This document shows positions 56,680 through 64,000 of a DNA stretch of 64,000 nt, piece after piece. Location of the stretch: contig JAOTTP010000003.1 in assembly GCA_029864405.1 (NCBI GenBank), positions 31,341-95,340 on the forward strand, written 5' to 3'. The notes under the pieces were generated by a model. The model searched no databases. It was not told the origin of the DNA and was given only the letters and a program-made list of their open reading frames with translations. The DNA is from Nitrospirota bacterium (GTDB lineage: Bacteria; Nitrospirota; Nitrospiria; Nitrospirales; UBA8639). Position numbers and translations under genes: made by a program. Every line of letters starts with the position of its first letter. The stretch's first letter is position 1.

Positions 56680-56680
56680 G

Positions 56681-56795
56681 GGAGGAATGTTGAAAACATG
56701 CTCTGAGTCCACTCGAATGGTCCGCAAGTGGCGTTCTCGCCCCTTGGCAGTGCCTCACTTCTCCTCCCTATGCTCCGCCCCTCACGGTGGCTGAG
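56681..56795 (+). repeat. Decayed family C copy
   Basis: GGAGGAATGTTGAAAA, GTCCGCAAGTGGCGTTCTCGCC and CTCCTCCCTATGCTCCGCCC follow the order of the 25414 copy in the same orientation, but the right terminal repeat is missing. It begins right after the stop of the CopD-like gene. Confidence 0.55.
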
Positions 56796-56963
56796 TCCTT
56801 TCCTTCGATTGACTCACGGCAGAACTGGTCTTTGTAAGGATTCCCCATTATTGGTGTATGGAGAGTCTCAGTTATTCACATTCGAGCGAAACGGCCGAGA
56901 TTTGGGAAATTTCAAGAGACCTAAGGAAGCTCTCATCAGAAAAGTAGGAAAGAGAATAAAAAA

Positions 56964-56994
56964 AGGGAGAGGCCTTGTGGACCTCTCCCTTTAT
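56964..56994 (-). terminator. Strong Rho-independent terminator of the RRM gene
   Basis: AAAGGGAGAGG and CCTCTCCCTTT form a perfect stem; on the minus strand it runs into TTTTTTTATTC. It lies 22 bases after the RRM protein stop, ideal for termination; the other strand could serve the upstream convergent gene. Confidence 0.88.
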
Positions 56995-57016
56995 TATCGG
57001 ACGTGTAGAGTAGTCG

Positions 57017-57370
57017 TTAGAAGCGGCTGCGCCGCTTTCCTCCAAAATCTCCTCCGCCTCCGCCACCGCCACTGCCACCAAAGCCGCCACGGCCACCACC
57101 ACCACTACCACCGGTGCGGGGAGCTTGCGGTTTGGCCTCGTTCACCGTCAATGTGCGGCCGCCAAACTCCGTAGAGTTTAAGGCTGCAATTGCGGCTTGC
57201 GCTTCCTCTGAGGAAGACATTTCGACAAATCCGAACCCGCGCGATTGGCCGGTGAACTTGTCACTGATGACGTTAGCTGATTCGACGGTGCCGTGTGCCG
57301 AAAACAGGTCGGTTAATTCTGCTTGAGTCGCTGAATACGGCAACCCACCTACATACAATTTTGAACCCAT
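57017..57370 (-). CDS. RRM-domain RNA-binding protein with glycine-rich tail
   Basis: 117 residues. RRM from 1 to about 82: RNP2 is KLYVGGLPYSAT and RNP1 is RGFGFVEMSS, with the aromatic residues that stack on RNA bases. From about 88 a Gly-rich tail (GGSGGGGRGGFGGSGGGGGGGDFGGKRRSRF) resembles cyanobacterial Rbp and plant GRP proteins, often induced by cold. AAAGGAGGAACCCC in front of the ATG is a very strong ribosome site, and a strong terminator follows, fitting a highly expressed single gene. Confidence 0.94.
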   Translation of the reverse strand: MGSKLYVGGLPYSATQAELTDLFSAHGTVESANVISDKFTGQSRGFGFVEMSSSEEAQAAIAALNSTEFGGRTLTVNEAKPQAPRTGGSGGGGRGGFGGSGGGGGGGDFGGKRRSRF

Positions 57371-57672
57371 GGGGTTCCTCCTTTTAAAAAGTTGATATTG
57401 TCTTAGGCTCGGGAGGGTAAAACATTGGGAAGGAGTAAACCACGGACGCTGTTTTTCAGGCGACTCAGGTCAGACACTTCCGAGTTATTCTCTCGGGCTA
57501 AACAACACCGGTTACGGGCTTGAGTGATTGAACTCTCAAAGCTAAGCCCAGGGCGATGAGTTAAAAAAAGCGTAGCACACATAGGACATAAAAGATAGTG
57601 TCTGAAAAAGGCTCTTATCAATCGATTGATCACAGAACTGTTTTGGGAATGGGCGGCAAAACCGATGGCGCT
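57371..57672. other. Upstream region of the RRM gene, no gene supported
   Basis: About 300 bases. A 76-aa minus-strand ORF (57403-57633) has no domain and no ribosome site. The stretch may hold a long 5' leader of the RRM mRNA, as seen for cold-shock genes, but I see no defined structure. Confidence 0.45.
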
Positions 57673-58938
57673 TCAGGGTCGTGAGATTCCGCCGGTGACG
57701 CGTTCCAGTTCGGTCAGTGCTATCGAGAGATCGTATTTGGCCTGGGCGTAGTCTACTTGAGTTTGTCGTAAGACTCGCTGGGCATCCAACACATCAAGCA
57801 GACTGGCTTCCCCGAATTTAAAGCTGACTTGGGCGATCCGCAGCGCTTCCTGCGCTTGGTTAAGTAACCCTTTTTCGTACGTCGCAATTTGCGCGGCAGC
57901 GGCTTGGGAGAGTTGAACCTGCTGGGCGACACCCTTGAGCAGCTCGTGTTTGGCCCGAAGGAGCATCGCTTCGCGTTGCCGTAAGGTGCCTTTGGCTTGC
58001 GCAATGTCACCCTGACGTTGATCCCACAGGGGAAAAGGAATCGAAAGCACCCCAACATAAGCTTCTCGCCCCGCGTCCCGTTGATAACTTCCGCTCACCG
58101 TCATATTGGGAATGCGAGCCTGTTGCTCCTGACGGTGCGTTTGCTGCGCTTCTTCCACGATTTTTTCCCATTTCATGATCACCGGGTGGTGAGCCAGTGC
58201 CTGCTCTGAGAGTGTGGCGATGTGCAAGGCTCCAGGCCAGGTGGCAAAATCGCCCTGAATGGAAAATTCAGGTCCCAAGGCTCCGGCAGTCAGGCTATTC
58301 AGTGAGGCTTGGAAAGACTGGACGACACCCTTGGCCCTGGCGACTTCTTTTTGAACCTTCATGTCCTCTACTTTAACTTTCACGGCTTCAAAAGGGGGCG
58401 CTTCGCCGGAGTCGACGCGACGGATGACAGCCTCCCGGACTTCTTCCATGGTCCGAACATTATGGAGAGCCATTTCCCTTTGACGTTCGGCGAGCAAGAG
58501 GTCATAGAAGGCCTGTTTGGTGGCAGCAATCAAATTCAGTTTGGCTTCTTCTCCGGAGGCCAGGGCGCCCTCCACTCCCGCTTGCGCCGCCTGTTGGCGA
58601 GCCGCCCGCATCCCGGGCCATTCTAGGGGTTGGCTGAGGGTGACATACCGTTCAGTGATCGAAATGCCAACGGAAGGATCCCTGACGGTTCCCCGGCCAC
58701 CATGAAAGGAAAGCGTGGGATTGGGATAGGCGGAGGCGGAAAGTTTTTTCCCTTCTTTGTGCTCAATGAACCCCTCGCTTTCCGTCACGAGAGGATTCTT
58801 CTCTAAGGCAATGGCCAGAATGTCTTGAAGACGAAAGGTCTGGACAGTGGCCTGTGGTGTCGCGACCTCAGCCGCCAAAGCAGAATGCCAACTGAGACCA
58901 CAAAGGACGATAAGCCAAATGATGTGCTTGAACCACAT
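57673..58938 (-). CDS. TolC-family outer-membrane efflux protein (CusC/CzcC-like)
   Basis: 421 residues from the ATG at 58938, chosen because MWFKHIIWLIVLCGLSWHSALA is a clean signal peptide and AAGGGAACG lies upstream. The ORF-track start at 59004 adds 22 residues and overlaps the pump gene. Two repeated OEP domains are helical, with GMRAARQQAAQAGVEGALASGEEAKLNLIAATKQAFYDLLLAERQREMAL in the first and SYQRDAGREAYVGVLSIPFPLWDQRQGDIAQAKGTL in the second. VSFKFGEASLLDVLDAQRVLRQTQVDYAQAKYDLSIALTELERVTG is a classic end. It forms the outer duct of the pump encoded upstream. Confidence 0.92.
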   Translation of the reverse strand: MWFKHIIWLIVLCGLSWHSALAAEVATPQATVQTFRLQDILAIALEKNPLVTESEGFIEHKEGKKLSASAYPNPTLSFHGGRGTVRDPSVGISITERYVTLSQPLEWPGMRAARQQAAQAGVEGALASGEEAKLNLIAATKQAFYDLLLAERQREMALHNVRTMEEVREAVIRRVDSGEAPPFEAVKVKVEDMKVQKEVARAKGVVQSFQASLNSLTAGALGPEFSIQGDFATWPGALHIATLSEQALAHHPVIMKWEKIVEEAQQTHRQEQQARIPNMTVSGSYQRDAGREAYVGVLSIPFPLWDQRQGDIAQAKGTLRQREAMLLRAKHELLKGVAQQVQLSQAAAAQIATYEKGLLNQAQEALRIAQVSFKFGEASLLDVLDAQRVLRQTQVDYAQAKYDLSIALTELERVTGGISRP

Positions 58939-58972
58939 GAAACGTTCCCTTCTTGTGACGACCCCATCATCC

Positions 58973-61900
58973 TCAGTTCGAAGCGGTGCTTGTGAGAGGT
59001 TCATGGGGGATGGCTGGTTGTTTTCTTGAACGGCAGAGGGTCTCGTACAGCGCTGGAATAATTAATAAGGTCAGCGCCGTGGATGTGATCAATCCGCCAA
59101 TCACGACGGTGGCCAGAGGCCGTTGGACTTCCGCTCCCATACTGGTGGCGACGGCCATCGGCAAAAACCCAAGACTTGCGACGAGGGCCGTCATCAAGAC
59201 GGGTCGAAGCCGATCCATGGCTCCCTGTGCGACGGCTTCTCGAGTGGGAAGCCCTTCGGCTTCTAATCCTTGGATGCGGCTCACCAAGACTACACCGTTT
59301 AAGACGGCGATCCCGAAGAGGGCCACACAGCCGATCACTGCGGAAATACTTAAGGGCAACCCTCGCATCCAGAGGGCAAAAATCCCGCCAGACAGGGCCA
59401 AGGGCACATTCAAAAAGATCAACAAGGCTGGACGAATGGCACCAAAAATCACCGAGAGAATAGCGATGATGAGGAGCAAAGTAATCGGCACCACCACGGC
59501 CAGTCGCCGTGAAGCCTCTTCTAAATGTTTAAATTGTCCGCCCCACTCCAGGTAGTATCCCTGGGGGAGGGTGACGTGATCGCGGATGACCTGTTGAGCT
59601 TCGGTGACAAAGGAGCCCAGATCCCGACCACGAATATTGGCTTCGACCACCAGACGGCGTTGAATGTTTTGTCGACTGACTTGGGCGGGACCTTCATCGA
59701 CTTCAATGGTGGCGACGCGGGACAAGGGAACCAGTTCCCCGTGCGCGGTGGGTATTAGGATATTGCCAAGAGCCTCCGGCCCGGCCGAGGCGTCATCAGA
59801 GAGGCGGACAATCAGATCAAATCGGCGTTGACCTTGGAAAACGGTCCCAACCGTCTGTCCCACTCTTGCAGATTCAATGATGCCCAACACGTCTTTGGCA
59901 CTCAGTCCGTATCGACCGATTTGATCCCGGTCCACGATGACACGAATCCTGGGGACACCGGTGACTTGTTCCACTTTAATATCGGCTGCTCCCGGCACCT
60001 GTTCGAGCGTGCGTGCGACCAAGTCACCCTGATGGCGTAAGACCTCAAGATCCTCCCCGAAAATTTTGATGGCCAAATCAGATCGGGTTCCGGCAATAAG
60101 CTCATTGAATCGCATCTCAATCGGCTGCGTGAAACTGAGTCCCACCCCGGGAACCGCTTTAAGAATGGCCGTTTTGAATGTTTCGATCAACGCCTCTTTT
60201 GAGGCAGTCGTAGTCCATTCGTTTCGAGGTTTCAAGATGACAAAGACATCAGACATATCAATGCCCATCACGTCGGTGGCCACTTCCGGACTTCCGGTTC
60301 GGGTCACCACCTGGACGACTTCGGGAAATTGGCGCAACGCTCGTTCCACGCCCAAGGCCGTTTCCACGGATTCAGTCATGGAGACGCTTGGAAGTCGCCA
60401 GACTTGAATGGCCATATCACCTTCCTCCAATCGAGGCACAAACTCGATCCCTAAGCGCGATCCGATCAGGAGACTCACGACAAACAGCGCAATGCCCGGG
60501 ATCACGACCAACGCCGGCCGATTCAAGGCCAGGTCTAACCAGGGTTGATAGAGTTGCCGCAATCGTCGAATGAGCCAGGTTTCTTCATGGTTTGGCCTGG
60601 CGCGGGCAAACCAATATGCCAGGACAGGAACGCCTCCTACCGCAAAGAGCAGTGAAGCCGCTAAGGCAAAAATGACGGTCATGGCCATCGGCCGGAACAT
60701 TTTGCCTTCTAATCCGACTAAAGACAAAATGGGAAGATACACGACGATGATAATGCCGACCGCAAACACAATGGGCCTCAACACTTCCCGTGCGGCTTCC
60801 TGGATCGTCGCCAGTTTCTCCTCCTTAGACTGATGGGTGACGTTCCCGAGCCGTCGTAGAATGTTGTCGATCATCACGACCGATCCATCCACCAGCAGTC
60901 CAAAGTCGATAGCCCCCAGGCTCATCAGATTGCCGGAGATGCCGGCGTGATACATGCCGGTAAAGGCCATGAGCATAGAAAGGGGAATGGCCAACGCCAC
61001 AATACACCCGGCCCGAAAGTCTCCTAAAAATGAAAAGAGAATCGCGATGACCAGCAGACCTCCTTCGAGTAAGTTATTTCTGACGGTCTTGATGACTTTG
61101 GAGACGAAGAGGGTCCGGTCATAATAGGGTTCGATCACGACGCCCGGTGGAAGCGTGGCTTGAATTTCCTGGACCCGTTCCTTCACGCGTTCGACCACCT
61201 GCTGGGCATTGGCGCCTGCCAGCATTTGAACCATCCCGATGACCGTTTCTCCCTCTCCCATCCGTGTGGCGGCTCCAATCCGCAAGGCGGCGCCTTCTTT
61301 GACTTCACCGACATCCCTGACGAAAATTGGCACGCCACCCGGCCCATGACTCACGACGATTTGCCCTAACTCGGTAGTCGTCGAAGCCATGGCTTCCCCT
61401 TTGATGAGATAGAGTTCCCGCTCATGTTCAATGTAGCCGCCTCCGGCGAGGGCGTTGTTTTGTGCGAGGGCTTCAAACACGGCTTGTAGGGTGAGATTGA
61501 AGGCCAGGAGTTTGTTGGGGTCAACGACCACTTGAAATTGTTTCGTCTCACCACCCCAAATATTAACCTCCACCACACCGGGAACGGCCCGAAGCCGTCT
61601 GCCAATATCCCATTCCAGAAGCGTCCTCAGGAACATGGGACTGTGTCCTTCTCCTCTGAGCGTGAATTGGTAGACTTCTCCCAATCCTGTTGATAACGGG
61701 CCTATCATCGGGCGTCCATAGGCCGTCGGAATGCGTTCGGTGGCTAAGGTCAGTCGCTCGTTGACAAGTTGCCGGACAAAATAGAGATCGAGGTGTTCCT
61801 CAAAGATCGCCGTCACCGCCGAGAGGCCATAGCGTGAGACCGAACGCACTTCCTGTAATCCCGGTATGCCGCTGAGAGCGGTTTCAATAGGAAAGGTGAT

Positions 61901-62089
61901 GAATTGTTCAACCTCAATCGGACCAAGTGCGGGAGAACGTGTGAGGATCTGCACCTGGACGGGGGTGAGATCAGGGACCGCGTCAATGGTGAGATTATTC
62001 AGCGACCATAATCCGGAGGCGGCCACCAGAAGCAGGGCGACGAAGGTAAAAAACCGATACCGAAGCGAGAGGGTAAGAAGACGTTCCAT
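58973..62089 (-). CDS. Heavy-metal efflux RND transporter (CzcA/CusA-type)
   Basis: 1038 residues, full length. The N-terminus RYRFFTFVALLLVAASGLWSLNNLTIDAVPDLTPVQVQILT is characteristic of HME-RND pumps. Two halves each carry about six membrane segments and a periplasmic loop. The helix-4 motif GAIDFGLLVDGSVVMIDNILRR contains the proton-relay acidic residues of the CzcA type (DFGxxVDGxV). It exports monovalent or divalent metal ions such as Co, Zn, Cd, or Cu/Ag; the metal cannot be fixed from sequence alone. It is coded between adaptor and TolC-like genes in the order adaptor, pump, TolC-like. Confidence 0.95.
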   Translation of the reverse strand: MERLLTLSLRYRFFTFVALLLVAASGLWSLNNLTIDAVPDLTPVQVQILTRSPALGPIEVEQFITFPIETALSGIPGLQEVRSVSRYGLSAVTAIFEEHLDLYFVRQLVNERLTLATERIPTAYGRPMIGPLSTGLGEVYQFTLRGEGHSPMFLRTLLEWDIGRRLRAVPGVVEVNIWGGETKQFQVVVDPNKLLAFNLTLQAVFEALAQNNALAGGGYIEHERELYLIKGEAMASTTTELGQIVVSHGPGGVPIFVRDVGEVKEGAALRIGAATRMGEGETVIGMVQMLAGANAQQVVERVKERVQEIQATLPPGVVIEPYYDRTLFVSKVIKTVRNNLLEGGLLVIAILFSFLGDFRAGCIVALAIPLSMLMAFTGMYHAGISGNLMSLGAIDFGLLVDGSVVMIDNILRRLGNVTHQSKEEKLATIQEAAREVLRPIVFAVGIIIVVYLPILSLVGLEGKMFRPMAMTVIFALAASLLFAVGGVPVLAYWFARARPNHEETWLIRRLRQLYQPWLDLALNRPALVVIPGIALFVVSLLIGSRLGIEFVPRLEEGDMAIQVWRLPSVSMTESVETALGVERALRQFPEVVQVVTRTGSPEVATDVMGIDMSDVFVILKPRNEWTTTASKEALIETFKTAILKAVPGVGLSFTQPIEMRFNELIAGTRSDLAIKIFGEDLEVLRHQGDLVARTLEQVPGAADIKVEQVTGVPRIRVIVDRDQIGRYGLSAKDVLGIIESARVGQTVGTVFQGQRRFDLIVRLSDDASAGPEALGNILIPTAHGELVPLSRVATIEVDEGPAQVSRQNIQRRLVVEANIRGRDLGSFVTEAQQVIRDHVTLPQGYYLEWGGQFKHLEEASRRLAVVVPITLLLIIAILSVIFGAIRPALLIFLNVPLALSGGIFALWMRGLPLSISAVIGCVALFGIAVLNGVVLVSRIQGLEAEGLPTREAVAQGAMDRLRPVLMTALVASLGFLPMAVATSMGAEVQRPLATVVIGGLITSTALTLLIIPALYETLCRSRKQPAIPHEPLTSTASN

Positions 62090-62246
62090 GGAGTTATGGT
62101 GAAATGAAATTTTCGGGAAATGGCATCTTCATCTTTTTGCAGGATCGCGAAATATAGGCAATCTCACCAAAGGCGTGAGGGAAAAGGGTGAAGCCGGAGC
62201 GAGCGCTCTTCTTTCCCCTCACGTTTCACGCCTCACGGGAGGTTGG

Positions 62247-63437
62247 TTATTCTCCCTGGATGGAGGTTTTCATAATGGCGTTCTTCAGGTCGAAGACGCC
62301 TTCGGTCACCACGTGCTCTCCTAACTTCAATCCTTGTTTGACCTCCACAAGCCCTCCGCCTTGCTGCCCCGTCTCAACAAACACGAAATCGTACCCGGTT
62401 TCCCGTTGAACGAACACGCCGCGCACGCCATCCAACATCGTCAAAGCCGACGTGGGAATGGATAAGACCGGCTGTTGTTGATCGATCAACCGCACTTCCA
62501 CATATTCATTGGGCTTGAGACGGCCTTTTGGATTTTTCACGTCGAATCGCACGCGGATCGTTCGAGTGGTGGCGTCCGCGACCGGAGCGATATAGGTGAG
62601 TCGGGCGGTGACGGGATCTCCACCCCGGGGAATGATCTGGCCTTGATCGCCTTCCTGGAACCGACGGGCTTGCTCGATCGGCAGATTGGCAAACACCCAC
62701 ACGCGACTGGTATCCACAATTTCAAACAACTCATCTCCCGCCGCCACTCCCTGGCCCAGGACGATTTTTTGATTTACCACGGTTCCACCCAATGGAGCCC
62801 GGAGCAGGTATTTGTGCCCTTCCAGATGGCTGCCATGCTCCAGTTGTTGGAGTTCTTGTTCGCTGAGTCCCATGTTCAAGAGTTTTTCTCGAACGTGCTG
62901 GTAGACGGCCTGGGCTTCAATCTGCTGGCCGCGGTCCTCCAAAAACCGACGTTGGGAAATGATATGTTCGGCCAGCAATTGTTTGGTCCGTGTGAAATTG
63001 CTATTGGCGACATCCACTTTGGACTTGGCCACCAAGTATTCCTGGACCAATTCATCTAACCGCATGCTTTCCACGGCGGCGAGTGGCTGATCTTTTTGAA
63101 CCCGCTCTCCTAATTGCACCATAATCTTGTCCACTTGACCGGGGATGCGAGACGAAACCTTTGCCACTTGCGCGAGGTCGAGGGCGACGTTACCCGGGGC
63201 CGAGACCGAATGAGGGGTCAGGCGTTCTTTGACTTCCTCGATTCGGATGCGTTGACGGGCCTGGTCGGGGATGCGATCAACGTGAAACGTTTGTCCGGGG
63301 GCGGCAGTGGGAACGGCCACGTCCTTGGTCGGGGTCGGAGCCTCTGGGGGTTTGGGGTCGGAGCATCCCATCGGGAACAGACCGATCAGGCAGAGAATAG
63401 GGAACCATCGCCAGTGTATGTGATTCGGATTCTTCAT
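62247..63437 (-). CDS. RND efflux periplasmic adaptor lipoprotein (CzcB/CusB-like)
   Basis: 396 residues from the ATG at 63437, with AAGGGCC upstream. PILCLIGLFPMGCSD is a signal with a lipobox, so the adaptor is lipid-anchored. Membrane-fusion features follow: GNVALDLAQVAKVSSRIPGQVDKIMVQLGERVQKDQPLAAVES (barrel-sandwich half), a helical hairpin, and LLRAPLGGTVVNQKIVLGQGVAAGDELFEIVD (second half). A beta-barrel then shows RLTYIAPVADATTRTIRVRFDVKNPKGRLKPNEYVEVRL. No His-rich metal-binding extension is seen. It links the pump to the TolC-like duct. Confidence 0.94.
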   Translation of the reverse strand: MKNPNHIHWRWFPILCLIGLFPMGCSDPKPPEAPTPTKDVAVPTAAPGQTFHVDRIPDQARQRIRIEEVKERLTPHSVSAPGNVALDLAQVAKVSSRIPGQVDKIMVQLGERVQKDQPLAAVESMRLDELVQEYLVAKSKVDVANSNFTRTKQLLAEHIISQRRFLEDRGQQIEAQAVYQHVREKLLNMGLSEQELQQLEHGSHLEGHKYLLRAPLGGTVVNQKIVLGQGVAAGDELFEIVDTSRVWVFANLPIEQARRFQEGDQGQIIPRGGDPVTARLTYIAPVADATTRTIRVRFDVKNPKGRLKPNEYVEVRLIDQQQPVLSIPTSALTMLDGVRGVFVQRETGYDFVFVETGQQGGGLVEVKQGLKLGEHVVTEGVFDLKNAIMKTSIQGE

Positions 63438-63495
63438 GAATGGCCCTTTTGGACAAGAGATCTTGTAACACAAAATAATATGAGGGTGTCCATGT

Positions 63496-64000
63496 TTAGA
63501 GATGGCTCTTCCCGGTCGGGAACGTGATCGTAAATATGGTGCCTTTTCCTACTTGGCTGTGTGCATCAATATGCCCTCCGTGGGCTTCCACAATCTCCTT
63601 AACGATCGCCAATCCCAGCCCTGTCCCTCCTGATTGCCGATCCCGTGCCTGGTCCACTCGATAAAATCGCTCAAAGAGGTGAGGGAGATGTCGGGAATCA
63701 ATTCCCGGTCCGGTGTCCTCAACGGATAAGCTGATCGACCTGTCATGAGAACCGACCCGAACGGTGATCGTACCCCCTGAGGGCGTATGCCGGAGCGCAT
63801 TATCCAGGAGATTGATGAGCGCTTGTTTGAGCTGTGAGGCATCTCCCATCAAAGGAGGAACGGGTTGACACTCGGCCTGCAGGTGGATACCGCCTTCTTG
63901 CGCTAACACGGACAACTCGCTCACCACCTCCTCGGCAAGAGGGAGGAGGTCAAGAGCTTGCAGCACGAGTGGCGGGCGGTCTCCGGGGAATTGTGCAGGG
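63496..64000 (-). CDS. Sensor histidine kinase, C-terminal part, 5' end outside window
   Basis: The frame is open to the right edge; the GTG used by the ORF track at 63966 is internal. The visible 168 or so residues are the ATPase domain: LKQALINLLDNALRHTPSGGTITV (N box), VEDTGPGIDSRHLPHLFERFYRVDQARDRQSGGTGLGLAIVKEIVEAHGGHI (G1, F and G2 boxes), and the end GTIFTITFP. This is the CusS/BaeS/PhoR-type EnvZ-class kinase end. Directly upstream of the adaptor gene, it probably regulates the metal pump with a response regulator outside the window. Confidence 0.93.
   Translation of the reverse strand, partial: PAQFPGDRPPLVLQALDLLPLAEEVVSELSVLAQEGGIHLQAECQPVPPLMGDASQLKQALINLLDNALRHTPSGGTITVRVGSHDRSISLSVEDTGPGIDSRHLPHLFERFYRVDQARDRQSGGTGLGLAIVKEIVEAHGGHIDAHSQVGKGTIFTITFPTGKSHL

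Larger units (their letters stand above)
56680..57016. other. Convergent intergenic region
   Basis: About 340 bases between two convergent genes: decayed family C repeat, unassigned sequence, then the terminator of the RRM gene. The 148-aa ORF at 56728 runs through the repeat and is not credible. Confidence 0.55.

Noticed and set aside
56728-57174. 148-aa plus-strand ORF
   Set aside because: Runs through a decayed family C repeat, the terminator and the antisense of the RRM gene.

Overview
The window looks like chromosomal DNA of a Gram-negative, respiratory, environmental bacterium. It encodes a TolC/RND/adaptor tripartite efflux pump, a Pal-like OmpA lipoprotein, several lipobox and signal-peptide proteins, an MscS channel and many multi-domain sensor kinases. 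GC is moderate, by eye slightly above 50 percent. The gene repertoire, the multi-PAS kinases and the style of the dispersed repeats remind me of the Nitrospira lineage (Nitrospirota). That placement is recognition, not a computed result.

Layout. (1) About 1-6530: end of a surface-polysaccharide locus with a GDSL/SGNH enzyme cut by the window edge, a GT2 and two GT4 glycosyltransferases, and an undecaprenyl-phosphate sugar-1-phosphate transferase; the last three overlap by a few bases. (2) 6530-9240: a repeat- and IS-rich spacer with an IS110/IS1111-type element. (3) 9242-13102 minus: tmk, holB, metG. (4) 13266-21840 plus: DUF502 membrane protein, glmU, glmS, rfbB, rfbA, rfbC, rfbD, uppP. This supplies UDP-GlcNAc, dTDP-L-rhamnose and recycled undecaprenyl phosphate, which fits the polysaccharide genes upstream. 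(5) 21878-29429: ACT-malic enzyme, CPBP membrane protease, SDR protein, gamma-carbonic anhydrase, small membrane protein, alpha/beta hydrolase, thiD. (6) 29670-37380: a 1138-residue hybrid PAS kinase, a small secreted protein whose best start is followed by a stop codon, a receiver-only regulator and an intact IS5-family element with a 5-bp target duplication. (7) 37382-40693: Pal-like lipoprotein, cupin, DsbA-like protein, YceI. (8) 40921-47351 minus: receiver protein, kinase with an N-terminal Rossmann domain, Cache-HAMP-PAS kinase, monoheme DUF3365 protein, M28 peptidase. (9) 48271-57370: MscS, lipoprotein, RMD1/DUF155-like protein, beta-CASP nuclease-like protein, LOG protein, Crp/Fnr regulator, outer-membrane protein, CopD-like membrane protein, glycine-rich RRM protein. 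(10) 57673-64000 minus: TolC-like, CzcA/CusA-type RND pump, adaptor, and the C-terminus of a sensor kinase cut by the window edge.

The most interesting points are two. The first is the compact signalling block at 42575-47351: a Cache kinase is translationally coupled to a secreted c-type heme DUF3365 protein and overlaps a second kinase carrying a dinucleotide-binding domain, which suggests a split redox-sensing system. The second is a set of at least four dispersed non-coding repeat families, one with 10-bp terminal inverted repeats, that fill most large intergenic gaps. I found no tRNA, rRNA or CRISPR array.
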